Source: Hymenobacter metallicola (GTDB taxonomy: Bacteria > Bacteroidota > Bacteroidia > Cytophagales > Hymenobacteraceae). From it: a DNA stretch of 64,000 nt. This document shows, one piece after another, positions 42,535 to 51,549 of the stretch. The notes beneath the pieces were generated by a model. That model was not told the DNA's origin. It saw only the letters and a program-made list of their open reading frames with translations, and made no database searches. Where the stretch lies: assembly GCF_004745645.1 (NCBI RefSeq), contig NZ_SRMB01000001.1:2418001-2482000 (forward strand), written 5' to 3'. Numbering within the stretch: position 1 is the stretch's first letter; every line of letters starts with the position of its first letter. Both the position numbers and the translations under genes were made by a program.

Positions 42535-43035
42535 ATGCTTCGTTCCTTCACCACTTTGGCTGCCCCCAACCCCCAGATTGACCCGCTGTTAGCTTTCGTG
42601 CGCGACATTGGCCTGGAGGTGCGCGAAGAAGAGTTGACAGGCCGCGCGACCTTTTTGCCCGGCCTGCTCATCGACCGGGGCGTACTGGTGGTCGACCGGC
42701 TGCTGCTGCTTTACCCCGGCGACATTCTGCACGAGGCCGGCCACATTGCTGTGACGCCCGCCGCCGAGCGCCACCTGTTGCAAGCCAACGTGACGGAAAA
42801 TACTCCTGAGAAAGAAGGTGATGAATTGGCCGTACTGGGATGGTCCTATGCCGCCTCCCTAGCCCTGGGCCTGCCGCCCGAAGTTGTGTTTCATCCGGCC
42901 GGCTACCGTAATCAGAGCGACTGGCTGATTGAGAACTTTCGCTCGGGTCAGAATATTGGCTTGCCCTTGCTGGTATGGATGGGCCTGACGACTACTGCTG
43001 GGTTTCCGCGCATGGAGCGGTGGCTACGGGAGTAG
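42535..43035 (+). CDS. Small HEAGH-motif protein, possible zincin
   Basis: A 166-residue protein with no signal peptide. Residues 66-70 are HEAGH, right after a hydrophobic strand (VVDRLLLLYPGDIL), which fits an HExxH zinc-site helix; Glu residues in KEGDELAVLGWSYAASLALGL about 25 residues later could supply the third ligand, as in gluzincins. Yet the protein is far smaller than known metalloproteases, so it may be a minimal or non-peptidase zincin. A TATCTTGC sequence sits 4-6 bp before the ATG. A terminator shared with the next gene follows. Confidence 0.6.
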   Translation: MLRSFTTLAAPNPQIDPLLAFVRDIGLEVREEELTGRATFLPGLLIDRGVLVVDRLLLLYPGDILHEAGHIAVTPAAERHLLQANVTENTPEKEGDELAVLGWSYAASLALGLPPEVVFHPAGYRNQSDWLIENFRSGQNIGLPLLVWMGLTTTAGFPRMERWLRE

Positions 43036-43056
43036 CGCTGCTACCTGTTGGTCATG

Positions 43057-43092
43057 AAAAAGCCCGCCGCAATGTTCTTGTGGCGGGCTTTT
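43057..43092. terminator. Shared terminator between converging genes
   Basis: A stem AAAAGCCCGCC with its complement, 12-nt loop, A-run before and T-run after, so it can serve both the HEAGH gene (plus) and the membrane-protein gene (minus). Confidence 0.85.
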
Positions 43093-43136
43093 GTATAAGT
43101 GTATTTTAAAGAATAAGTGTTTACAGCACAAGCTTA

Positions 43137-43715
43137 CTACCGCTGGTAGAGAAACCCGACTTCATTGATTTTCGGGAAGTCCTGGCAGTAAACAATGTCT
43201 AGGGTGTCGCCTGGAGCGTGAGAATAGTTATTCTCCGGTCTGTAGGCTGTTTGGTAAGTTGTTCCCTCCACAGTGAAGGTGCAGTAAAACTGCCAATAAG
43301 GTTTTCCTTTTCTGGGTCTGACCTGCTCCCGCTGCCTAACGATGCCTTTAGTCCACACACCCTGTTCGTGTAAAGCCTGCTGTTCTCTATGCTCCATAAG
43401 CAGACCAAAGGTTGGGCCAACAAGCAGCGGGGTTGCGTACGCTACTATAGATGCCCACTTTCCACCCACCACAAATGCTTGGATGGTGAGATATACCAGG
43501 ACAGGCACTAGGCCAAAAATTAAGCTAAGCAAGAATACGTCATGACCAAACCATTCTCCATACAGAACCTTTCGTGGCATGAAGTACACAAAAATCAAGC
43601 TTCCTACGAGCCCAATCAACCAGTACCGAGACGGAATCCAAGTACTGGTTGCGTGAGTGACTGTAGAAGATTTCTTTCCTAGCTTCCGACGTCGTGTCGT
43701 GCGACTTTTGGGCAT
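43137..43715 (-). CDS. Membrane protein, DUF3592-like
   Basis: A 192-residue inner-membrane protein. A basic Lys/Arg/Ser/Thr-rich N-terminus (PKSRTTRRRKLGKKSS) is followed by about three to four helices (31-48, 58-80, 87-106). The C-terminal 80 residues are soluble: TKGIVRQREQVRPRKGKPYWQFYCTFTVEGTTYQ and GDTLDIVYCQDFPKINEV recall DUF3592 proteins, where such a beta domain follows the helices. Function is unknown. The coding sequence is notably less GC-rich than its neighbours, consistent with acquisition or weak codon selection. Confidence 0.6.
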   Translation of the reverse strand: MPKSRTTRRRKLGKKSSTVTHATSTWIPSRYWLIGLVGSLIFVYFMPRKVLYGEWFGHDVFLLSLIFGLVPVLVYLTIQAFVVGGKWASIVAYATPLLVGPTFGLLMEHREQQALHEQGVWTKGIVRQREQVRPRKGKPYWQFYCTFTVEGTTYQTAYRPENNYSHAPGDTLDIVYCQDFPKINEVGFLYQR

Positions 43716-43740
43716 TGTTATGAAGCAACAGGAAGGCCAG

Positions 43741-45891
43741 TTACTTCACTAACTCGTCTTGCAACACGGCAACGGCCTCGCGCAATGTCAGATCCTTGCG
43801 CAGCGGCTGCACGAAACGGGCGGTTCGGCCGCTGGCTAGGCTGTCGGCTGGGGTAGCCGCCGAGGCCAGCAGCGGCGCTACTTCCAGGGTAGGCGCGGCC
43901 TGCTGGGTTTGCTTGAATTTCTCAGCGGCCTCGTGGGCCAGCTGCTGCTCGGCGCGGTACTTCGTCAGGTTCAACGACACTTGGGTGTCTTTCTGGCGCT
44001 TTACCATGCCCTGCACCGCATCGGTGAGCAAGCCAAACGCAGAGTTGGCGGCAATCCGCTGGCGGCTGGCCGCAGCCAGCTTCTCTACGGCCGGGGCGGC
44101 GGCCCAGGTCTGGTAGGTAGCGGGGGCAATTTCGTCCCAGGGCAGTGGGTAGTCCGTATCCTGCTCACCGTCGGCCAGGGCACTGTAGGCGTCGGGCACC
44201 TGAATGTCCGGGGTTACGCCTTTAAACTGGGTGGAAGAGCCACTGACCCGGTAGTACTTCTGAATCGTCATCTTCAGCGAGCCAAACGGCTTGAGGCTGG
44301 CCAGCTGCGGATTCATAATATCGTCCAGCTCGAACACACGCTGCACCGTACCCTTGCCGTAGGTGGTGTTGCCCACAATTACCCCGCGCTTGTAGTCCTG
44401 AATAGCGCCGGCCAGAATTTCGGAGGCCGAAGCGCTGTACTTATTGACCAGCACGGCCAGCGGACCGTCGTACTGCACCTGCGGGTCGGGGTCGCCGACG
44501 AGCTGGGCCGCACCTTGCCGGCCTTTTACCTGCACCATTGGGCCACTGGCCACAAACAGGCCCGCCATTTCGGCCGCGTCCTGCAGGGAGCCCCCGCCAT
44601 TGAAGCGCAGATCGAGCACTACGCCGTCCACGTTTTCGCGCTTCAGCTTTGCCAGCTCCGCCTTCACGTCGTCGGCCGAGTTGCGGCCACCGTTGTGATT
44701 GAAGTCGGCGTAGAAGCTGGGCAGCAGGATGTAGCCGATTTTCTTACCGCCTTCGTTGATAACGGCCGACTGGGCGTAGGTTTCCTCGAGCACCACGATG
44801 TCGCGGATGATGGAAATAACCTTGGTGCTGGCGTCGGGCTTTTTCACCGTCAGGCGTACCTCGGTGCCTTTCTTGCCCCGAATCATCTGCACTACCTTGT
44901 CGTAGCGCATGCCTTCCACCGCCACCGGTTCGGCGGCGCCCTGGGCCACGCGCAGAATAATGTCGCCGGCTTTTAGCTCGCCCTGCCGGTAGGAAGCCGA
45001 GCCGGGCACGATGCTGGCCACGAACACCTGCCCGTCCTTCTCCCCTAGCTGGGCCCCGGTGCCTTCGAGGCGGCCGGTGAGGGCCAGGTCAAAGTTGGTT
45101 TTGTCTTTGGGCGCAAAATACTCCGAGTGCGGGTCGAAGGTATTAGCAATGGTATTGGCAAACTCGGCCAGGCGGTCGGCCTCATCGGTTTGGCGCAGGT
45201 CGCTGAACGACTCGTCGTAGTACTTGAGCACCTGCTTGCGGGCGTCGGCTTCGAGCTGAGCGGGTGTGCGCACCGGGGGCGAGATGCTGGCATCCGAGGG
45301 CTTGGCCTTGGCCGCCGCCAGCGACTTGGTCTGTTTCCGGTTTTGCTCGTCCATCAGCTCCGATACCCGCATCATGGTTTGGTACTTGAGCAGGCGGCGC
45401 CACCGCTCCTTGCGGGCAGCGGCATCGGTTGGGTAATTCAGCTTGTCGGCGTCGGTTTCCAGGGTTTCGTTGGCCGTAAACTCGAACGGCTGCTGCAGCA
45501 GCTCCCGGTACAGGCTCTGCACTTCCTGCACCCGCTGGTTGATAAGCTTGGTGCTCAAGTCCAGAAAGCCGTGCTTGCCCTGCTTGAGCTCGTTGTCGAT
45601 GCTGGTTTCGAACTGCTGTAGCTGCTTGATATCCGGCTGCAGTAAGAATCGTTTGCTGCCGTCGAGGTGCTTGAGGTAAAGCGAAAATACCCGGCGCGAG
45701 AAATCGTCATTGAGCTGTTCGGGTTGCACGTGGGCCACGCCCAGGCCTTGCGTAACGGTAGCCAGCAGCACTTCTTTTTTCTGCGGCGGCAGATCATCTA
45801 CAGGTTGCTGCGACAATACCCCGCTGGGCAATAAAACAAACAGGCCCGGCAGCAGGGCTGAGAAACCTAGAGAAGAGCGAAATGATGCCAT
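43741..45891 (-). CDS. Carboxy-terminal (tail-specific) processing protease, S41A/Prc family, copy 2
   Basis: A 716-residue periplasmic serine protease, homologous end to end with 9387-11531. It has a cleavable-looking signal peptide (LLPGLFVLLPSGVLS, then QQPVDDL), the helical N-domain (LYLKHLDGSKRFLLQPDI), PDZ domain (about 270-350), S41 core with YSASASE and YGKGTVQ dyad blocks, and the same C-terminal domain ending LREAVAVLQDELVK. Differences from copy 1: a real signal peptide instead of a signal anchor, and GTGAQL in place of GIGASL in the PDZ loop, so the two may differ in location and substrate choice. The divergent gene upstream is the SpoIIAA-like paralogue 2. Confidence 0.92.
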   Translation of the reverse strand: MASFRSSLGFSALLPGLFVLLPSGVLSQQPVDDLPPQKKEVLLATVTQGLGVAHVQPEQLNDDFSRRVFSLYLKHLDGSKRFLLQPDIKQLQQFETSIDNELKQGKHGFLDLSTKLINQRVQEVQSLYRELLQQPFEFTANETLETDADKLNYPTDAAARKERWRRLLKYQTMMRVSELMDEQNRKQTKSLAAAKAKPSDASISPPVRTPAQLEADARKQVLKYYDESFSDLRQTDEADRLAEFANTIANTFDPHSEYFAPKDKTNFDLALTGRLEGTGAQLGEKDGQVFVASIVPGSASYRQGELKAGDIILRVAQGAAEPVAVEGMRYDKVVQMIRGKKGTEVRLTVKKPDASTKVISIIRDIVVLEETYAQSAVINEGGKKIGYILLPSFYADFNHNGGRNSADDVKAELAKLKRENVDGVVLDLRFNGGGSLQDAAEMAGLFVASGPMVQVKGRQGAAQLVGDPDPQVQYDGPLAVLVNKYSASASEILAGAIQDYKRGVIVGNTTYGKGTVQRVFELDDIMNPQLASLKPFGSLKMTIQKYYRVSGSSTQFKGVTPDIQVPDAYSALADGEQDTDYPLPWDEIAPATYQTWAAAPAVEKLAAASRQRIAANSAFGLLTDAVQGMVKRQKDTQVSLNLTKYRAEQQLAHEAAEKFKQTQQAAPTLEVAPLLASAATPADSLASGRTARFVQPLRKDLTLREAVAVLQDELVK

Positions 45892-46151
45892 GTGCTATGG
45901 ACAAAAAAGATATAACAACGTAGAGGATGGCCGGTTCTCAGCCCAAGATGCGTGGTAGGTGCCCTGGCTCTGCTCCAACTCGTGGTGCCGAAACAGCAGA
46001 CAGTAAGACACTAAACTGCCAGGCTAGTTGCACAACGATGCCGGGGAGGCCAGTAGTTCAGCCCCGCCCGGCCGGGGCCGCACAATTCTGCATCTTTGTG
46101 CCAATAACGCGTTTTTAGCCAATTGATCGGCTACAGACCATTCGCTTAACC

Positions 46152-46559
46152 ATGACAACATCTCTTTACCGGGGCGACGGGTCAGTATACCTTACCGTGG
46201 AGCGCAATCAGCAGGAAAACTGGATTCATGCCCGCTGGCAGGGTCGCCAGACCATGGGCACTATCATGGACGGGGGCCTCACCTACGTGGACATGCTGCG
46301 CGCCGCGCCCTGCCCCAAGCTGCTCAACGACCACCGCGACCTGGTCGGCACGTTTACGGAAGCCAACGACTGGATTCAGCAGGTCTGGACCCCGCTGATT
46401 ATCAGTGCCGGGCTCCGTTACTTCGCCCAGGTCCTGTCGCCCGACGTGTTTGGTCAGCTTTCCATTGAAGACCTGCAACACCGCATCGGCGACCTGCTGC
46501 ACATTCAGCTCTTCGCCAGCCTCACCGAGGCCCAGACGTGGTTACGCGCCCAACCATAA
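46152..46559 (+). CDS. SpoIIAA/STAS-like protein, paralogue 2
   Basis: A 135-residue cytosolic protein, clearly homologous to 38908-39312 over its whole length (shared CPKLLNDHRDLVGTF, WTPLIISAGL, FGQLSIEDLQHRI and TWLRAQ or SWLRAQ at the end). It differs mainly in the first 20 residues and in a few charged positions. It is transcribed divergently from tail-specific protease copy 2, with 260 bp between start codons. If the fold is right, it is a small signalling or stress protein; no kinase or anti-sigma partner is adjacent. Confidence 0.65.
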   Translation: MTTSLYRGDGSVYLTVERNQQENWIHARWQGRQTMGTIMDGGLTYVDMLRAAPCPKLLNDHRDLVGTFTEANDWIQQVWTPLIISAGLRYFAQVLSPDVFGQLSIEDLQHRIGDLLHIQLFASLTEAQTWLRAQP

Positions 46560-46620
46560 AACCCAGACCGACTAGAGAAATGTAGCTGCCAACCAGCTCA
46601 TCTAGGCAGCCCCAGCAACC

Positions 46621-47556
46621 ATGCACCTATTCATTTATTCGGCGCTTAGCCCGGCCGCCCGCCACGCGTTAATGCAGCAGCTTCCGGCCGGGGTCATGCC
46701 AGTTTTTCGCACCGATCTGGCTCCCGAGCAGCAGCTAGCGGCCTTTCAGCGGGCAGAAGTGGTCCTGGGCAATGTGCCGCCAGCCTGGTTTACCAGTTCC
46801 TCCCCGCTGCCGCTGCGCTTCTGGCAAATCGACTCGGCCGGTTTTGAGCGGTACCGGGGGCTGCACCTGCCGTTTCCGGTGGCCAACATGGGCGACTTTT
46901 TTGCCTGGCCCTGCGCCGAAACCATGGTAGCGGGCCTGTTGGCTTTGTACCGGCAGATTCCCCAGCTGGCCGTGCTCCAGCAACAACGCCGCTGGGTAGG
47001 TGCCCCGCTGCGGGCCCAAACCGGGCTGCTGCGCCACAAGCGGGTCGTGATTCTGGGCGCCGGAGCCATCGGCCAGGCCGTGCGCGAGCAGCTCAGCGGC
47101 TTTCGGTGCACAGTGCAGCTGCTGGCCCGCACCGATCCGCAGGCCCAGCTCCACTCCGCCGCCGAGCTGCTGGCCGTGCTGCCCGAAACCGACATCGTTG
47201 TCAACTGCCTGCCGGGCAGCGCCGAAAACTTCTTTTCGGCGGAGCTGGTAGCGGCTATGGCACCCGGCAGCATCTACGCCAGCGTAGGCCGGGGCAATAC
47301 CACCGACGAGCCCGCCCTCCTAGCCGCCTTGCAAGCCGGCCGCCTCGGGGGCGCAGTGCTCGATGTAACGGCGCAGGAGCCTTTGCCCGCCGACAACCCG
47401 CTCTGGACGTTACCCAACGTGCTGCTCACCCAGCACACCGGCGGCGGCCAGCCCCGGGAAGACGAAGGCAAAGTGGAAATGCTGCTGCACAACCTGGAGC
47501 TGCTGCGCCGCGGCGAGCCGCTGGAGAATCTGGTGGAGCTGGGGCGCGGGTATTAG
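46621..47556 (+). CDS. D-2-hydroxyacid dehydrogenase (GhrA-like)
   Basis: A 311-residue NAD(P)H enzyme. The Rossmann motif GAGAIGQAVREQL (about 143-155) lies in the C-terminal-type domain; the family's catalytic residues are visible as Arg in SVGRGNTTDE (about 223), Glu in VTAQEPLPADNP (about 252) and His in LTQHTGGG (about 270). It probably reduces glyoxylate, hydroxypyruvate or a related 2-oxoacid. The N-terminal half is less conserved. It follows the SpoIIAA-like gene by 61 bp on the same strand. Confidence 0.88.
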   Translation: MHLFIYSALSPAARHALMQQLPAGVMPVFRTDLAPEQQLAAFQRAEVVLGNVPPAWFTSSSPLPLRFWQIDSAGFERYRGLHLPFPVANMGDFFAWPCAETMVAGLLALYRQIPQLAVLQQQRRWVGAPLRAQTGLLRHKRVVILGAGAIGQAVREQLSGFRCTVQLLARTDPQAQLHSAAELLAVLPETDIVVNCLPGSAENFFSAELVAAMAPGSIYASVGRGNTTDEPALLAALQAGRLGGAVLDVTAQEPLPADNPLWTLPNVLLTQHTGGGQPREDEGKVEMLLHNLELLRRGEPLENLVELGRGY

Positions 47557-47709
47557 CCAATAGAACTATGTCTCCCCTGCCCAGCGCTGCCTTTATGCAG
47601 CAATACTTTCCAGGCTTTTTCTTGAGCAGCGGCCTGTTCTACTGGTGGCCCACCGAAATTCGGTTTGACTGAGGTTGGCTTATGCCTAATTGCCAGGCGC
47701 AATTGCATC

Positions 47710-47740
47710 AAAAAAGCCCGACCAACTGGCCGGGCTTTTT
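47710..47740. terminator. Terminator between the dehydrogenase and fabI
   Basis: A stem AAAAAGCCCG(A)CCA with its complement, ACT loop, A-run and T-run flanks, so it can end both converging transcripts. Confidence 0.82.
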
Positions 47741-47760
47741 GCGTTAGCACTGAAACGTAA

Positions 47761-48582
47761 TTACGAATTCAGCTTGGTAATCGTCTCCACGATATCCTCC
47801 GAAATACCCGTGCTGCTGAAGCCGCCGTCGTGCATCAGGTTCTGCATGGTCACGTAGCGGGTCAGATCCGAGAACAGCGAGATGCAGTAGTCGGCGCAGG
47901 CTTCAGCCGGGGCGTTGCCCAGCGGCGACATCTTGTCGGCGTAGTCGTAGAAAGCGTCGAAGCCGCCCACGCCGGTGCCGGCCGTAGTTTTGGTCGGCGA
48001 CTGGCTGATGGTGTTTACGCGCACTCTCTTCTGCTTGCCGAGGCGGTAGCCGTAGTTGCGGGCAATGCTTTCGAGCACGGCCTTGGCCTGCGACATATCG
48101 GTGTAGTCGGGGAATACGCGCTGGGCGGCAATGTAGGACAAGGCTACTACCGAACCCCACTCATTCAGGGCGTCCTGCTTTTCAGCTACGGCCATCATTT
48201 TGTGAAACGACAGGGCTGATACATCCAGGGTTTTGAGGAACCACTCGTAGTTCAGCTCACCGTAGTGCTTGCCCTTGCGGATGTTGGTGCTCATGCCAAT
48301 GCTGTGCAGCACAAAGTCAAGCTTGCCGCCGAGGTGCTCCTGGGCACCGGTGAAGAGCTTTTCCAGGTCCTCCATCGAGGTAGCGTCGGCCGGAATAATG
48401 GGCGCCTCGCACTGCTCCGAGAGCTTATTGATTTCGCCCATGCGCATGGCCAGCGGGGCGTTGGTCAGCACAAACCGGGCCCCTTCAGCGTGGGCTTTCA
48501 AGGCAACTTTCCAGGCAATGGATTTTTCGTCGAGGGCGCCGGAGATAATACCGACTTTGCCGGCAAGCAGATTATTGGACAT
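47761..48582 (-). CDS. fabI: Enoyl-ACP reductase (NADH)
   Basis: A 273-residue FabI, which reduces enoyl-ACP in the last step of each fatty-acid elongation round. It has the SDR-type nucleotide site (GIISGALDEKSIAW), the catalytic pair Tyr160-x6-Lys167 (DYTDMSQAK) and the C-terminal LMHDGGFSSTG. The ALDEKSIAW loop differs slightly from the GVASKLSIAYGIA-type loop in model FabI enzymes but is normal for Bacteroidota. It lies downstream of recN on the same strand; a terminator hairpin (48686-48714) separates them. Confidence 0.95.
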   Translation of the reverse strand: MSNNLLAGKVGIISGALDEKSIAWKVALKAHAEGARFVLTNAPLAMRMGEINKLSEQCEAPIIPADATSMEDLEKLFTGAQEHLGGKLDFVLHSIGMSTNIRKGKHYGELNYEWFLKTLDVSALSFHKMMAVAEKQDALNEWGSVVALSYIAAQRVFPDYTDMSQAKAVLESIARNYGYRLGKQKRVRVNTISQSPTKTTAGTGVGGFDAFYDYADKMSPLGNAPAEACADYCISLFSDLTRYVTMQNLMHDGGFSSTGISEDIVETITKLNS

Positions 48583-48685
48583 GAGGTTGTGTTTTGCAGG
48601 GGAATGGTGGGCAAAAATAGCTTTTCAAACGGTTCCATCACGCACCCGCGCTTTTCCCGGGTTTGCAAACGGCTAAGACGCACAC

Positions 48686-48714
48686 AAAAAAGGCCCCGCA
48701 TGGTGCAGGGCCTC
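48686..48714 (-). terminator. recN terminator
   Basis: On the minus strand an AGGCCCTGC...GCGGGGCCT stem with a 5-nt loop is followed by T6, about 20 bp past the recN stop. Confidence 0.82.
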
Positions 48715-48736
48715 TTCTGATTCGGACGGTTCCGGA

Positions 48737-50410
48737 TTAGGCAGCCACGATTTCGCCCCGCATAGCCAGCAGCTCGCGGGCACTCTGGAAGGCATTTTCG
48801 CTGGGCTTAGCCCCGGCTATCATGTGGGCAATTTCCCGCACCCGTTCTTCGGTCGTCAGCTGGCGGATGCGGCTTACGGTGCGGTCGGCGCGGTCCTCTT
48901 TATAGACGAAGTAGTGCGCGTCGCCGGCGGCGGCCATCTGGGGCAGGTGAGAAATAGCCACGAGCTGGTGCTTTTTGGCCATCTGCTGCATCATACGGCC
49001 CACTTTCACCGCAATTTCGCCCGAAATACCCGTATCAATTTCGTCGAAGACGATGGTCGGCAGCGCGGTTTTGTCGGCCAGCATATACTTAATGCACAGC
49101 ATCAGGCGGGAGAATTCGCCCCCCGAGGCAGCCTTGCTCAGCGTCTGGGGCTGGGCACCCTTGTTGGCCGTAAACAGAATGCTGATAATATCGATGCCGC
49201 TGGCCGCCGGCTGCCCGGTGCTGTGCTGCACCACGATGCGCGAGTGGGGCATGCCCAGCTCGGCCAGCAACCCGGCCAGTTCCTTCTCAAACTTAGGAAA
49301 GCCCTTTTTACGGCTCTCCGAAAGCTTGCTGCCCTGCCGCGTCACGGTGGCCAGGGCCCCTTCCGTGTCTTTGCGCAGGCGGGAGAGTTCCTTGTCCAGG
49401 TTTAGCACCGAACCCACTTTCTGGCGCAGGTCGTCGCGCACGGCAATCAGCTCGGGCACGTCGCGCACCTGGTGCTTGCGCTGCAGGTTGTAGAGTACGT
49501 TGAGGCGGCTCTGCAGCTCGTCGATACGGGCCGGGTCGCCCTCGGTGCGCCGCTCGGTGGCTTCCACTTCATCGGCAATATCGTGAAGCTCGATCAGGCA
49601 GCTGTCGAGGCGCTCTTTGAGTACTTTGAACGAGTCGGCATAACCCGAAATCTGACCGAGCAGCGTGGCGGCTTCCTTCATGCTCCCGGCGGCGCAGTAC
49701 TCACTCTCGCTCAGGCTGTGCAAGGCCTGGGTGAGCTTGTACTTGATTTCCTCGGCGTGCTCCAGCTGCTTTATTTCCTGTTCCAGGGACTCCTGATCCT
49801 CATCATCGAGGCGGGCCTCCTCCAGCTCGCTCAGCAGAAAACTATGGTAGTCCAGCTCTTTGTTGGCCTGGGCAATCTGGTCCTCCACCATTTTCAGGTC
49901 GGCTTCCAGCTTGCGGTACTGCCGGTAAGCGTTGCTGTAATGAGCCCGGGTGGGCACCAGGCCCGCATAAAGGTCCAGCAGATTCAGCTGAAATACGGCG
50001 TCGCCGAGCAGCAGCGTATCGTGCTGGGAGTGAATGTCCATCAGGTTAGCCCCGATGTTGCGCAGCGTGTCCAGGGTTACGGGCGTGTCGTTCACAAAGG
50101 CCCGCGACTTGCCCGAGGGGCTGATTTCGCGACGCAGAATACACTGGGCGTCGTAGTCCAGATCTTCGGAGTCGAAAATATCCTGGAGCTGATAGTTCGA
50201 AATATCGAACTGGCCTTCGATAACACACTTGCGCTGCGTGTCGAAGAGCATCTTGGAATCGGCCCGGTTGCCGAGCAGCAAGCCAATAGCGCCCAGCATG
50301 ATGGACTTACCAGCCCCGGTTTCGCCGGTAATAATATTGAGCAATGCGGAAGGCCGCAGCTCCAGTTGCTCAATCAGAGCGTAGTTCTGTATGCGAAGAT
50401 CAACCAGCAC
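48737..50410 (-). CDS. recN: DNA repair protein RecN
   Basis: A 557-residue SMC-like ATPase for double-strand-break repair. I use the GTG at 50410 (MLVDLRIQNYAL), as it places Walker A (GETGAGKS) at 29-36, as usual; the frame opens 19 codons earlier at an ATG that would add an unlikely leader. The protein has two coiled-coil arms (about 150-320) and the C-terminal ATPase half with signature (KAASGGEFSR), Walker B (LPTIVFDEIDTGISGE) and the QLVAISHLPQ switch. It holds broken DNA ends in RecA-mediated repair. The upstream gene on the same strand is the PorD-like gene, 218 bp away. Confidence 0.94.
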   Translation of the reverse strand: MLVDLRIQNYALIEQLELRPSALLNIITGETGAGKSIMLGAIGLLLGNRADSKMLFDTQRKCVIEGQFDISNYQLQDIFDSEDLDYDAQCILRREISPSGKSRAFVNDTPVTLDTLRNIGANLMDIHSQHDTLLLGDAVFQLNLLDLYAGLVPTRAHYSNAYRQYRKLEADLKMVEDQIAQANKELDYHSFLLSELEEARLDDEDQESLEQEIKQLEHAEEIKYKLTQALHSLSESEYCAAGSMKEAATLLGQISGYADSFKVLKERLDSCLIELHDIADEVEATERRTEGDPARIDELQSRLNVLYNLQRKHQVRDVPELIAVRDDLRQKVGSVLNLDKELSRLRKDTEGALATVTRQGSKLSESRKKGFPKFEKELAGLLAELGMPHSRIVVQHSTGQPAASGIDIISILFTANKGAQPQTLSKAASGGEFSRLMLCIKYMLADKTALPTIVFDEIDTGISGEIAVKVGRMMQQMAKKHQLVAISHLPQMAAAGDAHYFVYKEDRADRTVSRIRQLTTEERVREIAHMIAGAKPSENAFQSARELLAMRGEIVAA

Positions 50411-50628
50411 GGTTTTGCAATTAGTTGGCGGGGATAGAAAGCAGGCCGGATTTGCCTTGGTGCCCAACTACTCCATCGGCCTTCTCTAGAAAGACGGAAA
50501 GCTAGCTCGTAGCACCAAAACTTCTTGCAGCCTGGTTCCAACTAATAAAATTAGTTGATTTTCACGATACAACCACCTTACGCCAACTACTTTAGCAACT
50601 CACAGCTCTATATTCGCACCCGCTAATA

Positions 50629-51549
50629 CTACGGCTGGCGCAGAATTGTCTGGTAACGGGCCGAGTTGGTGGGGTCTACTTCCGTGAGCATATTGACCAC
50701 CTGCTGCTTCTGCTGCTGGTCCTGGGCCGTGCGGAAAATATTGGAAATTTCATCCGACTTCGTGTCGAAGAAGGCCCGGGCCAGCAGGGTGCCGGGCCGG
50801 CGAATGGCGGCCTGCTGCACGCCCTGCAACGCCGTAAACAGGCTGGTACGGGCTTCTTCTGGCTTCTGAATAAAAATGTCCAGCCCCTGCCGGTAATAGG
50901 CGTAAATACCGGTCCGGAAGGCCTCCAGCTGCGGGTCCTGCAGGTTATTGAGGAGCCAGTAGCGGTTGCGCGACTCGGCATCCTGCCAGGCCGGATCGGC
51001 CTCATTGGTCACGGTCTGGTTGGCGGCGTTATTCAGAATGTTGCGGGCCCGGTCGTAGTAAGGCGAGCCGCCCAGCCGGGAAAAGCTGTCCTGGTCCATG
51101 CCGATAATGATGTAGGCGTAGAAGCTCAACAAGGACGAGAGGTTGGAAACAAACGTGTTTTCCGAGTAGTCAATCGGGTTCTGGGGCGAATAGTTGAACA
51201 CCCAGCGCTTATCGGCAAACGACAGCAAGTTGGTTTCGTAGCTGGTGCCGTACACGGGCCGGGTCGACACAATCCGGGCCGTGGCCTCGTAGGTACCGGT
51301 CTGGGGCACGTTGGTAATACCCACAAAGATGCGGCACCGGATCCGCTCCTCGGGCCGGTAGGTCTGGTTGGTGAAGGCCCGCGTGTTCAAAAACGCCTGC
51401 ATGTCGTTCTTCATCTGCTGCACCAGTTGCCGGTCGGCAATGTTGACGTTTTCGGCCGTAATCTGCACATCGGCCAATATTTCCTGGGCCTGCCCGGGGC
51501 GGGTCAGCAGGGTCAGCACAAACAGCAGCGGAATCAGAACTTTACGCAT
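50629..51549 (-). CDS. DUF4835 / PorD-like type IX secretion-related protein
   Basis: A 306-residue exported protein. The start at 51549 gives a signal peptide (KVLIPLLFVLTLLTRPGQA, cut before QEIL). The rest matches the DUF4835 family: ADVQITAENVNIADRQLVQQM, CRIFVGITNV, RPVYGTSYETNLL and YAYIIIGMDQDSFS. In several Bacteroidota this family is named PorD and is needed for, or associated with, type IX secretion and gliding; that link is from family knowledge, not from this sequence. Its ATG overlaps the coaB stop (ATGCGTAA), so it is translationally coupled to coaB in the bamD-rpoZ-coaC-coaB operon. Confidence 0.85.
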   Translation of the reverse strand: MRKVLIPLLFVLTLLTRPGQAQEILADVQITAENVNIADRQLVQQMKNDMQAFLNTRAFTNQTYRPEERIRCRIFVGITNVPQTGTYEATARIVSTRPVYGTSYETNLLSFADKRWVFNYSPQNPIDYSENTFVSNLSSLLSFYAYIIIGMDQDSFSRLGGSPYYDRARNILNNAANQTVTNEADPAWQDAESRNRYWLLNNLQDPQLEAFRTGIYAYYRQGLDIFIQKPEEARTSLFTALQGVQQAAIRRPGTLLARAFFDTKSDEISNIFRTAQDQQQKQQVVNMLTEVDPTNSARYQTILRQP

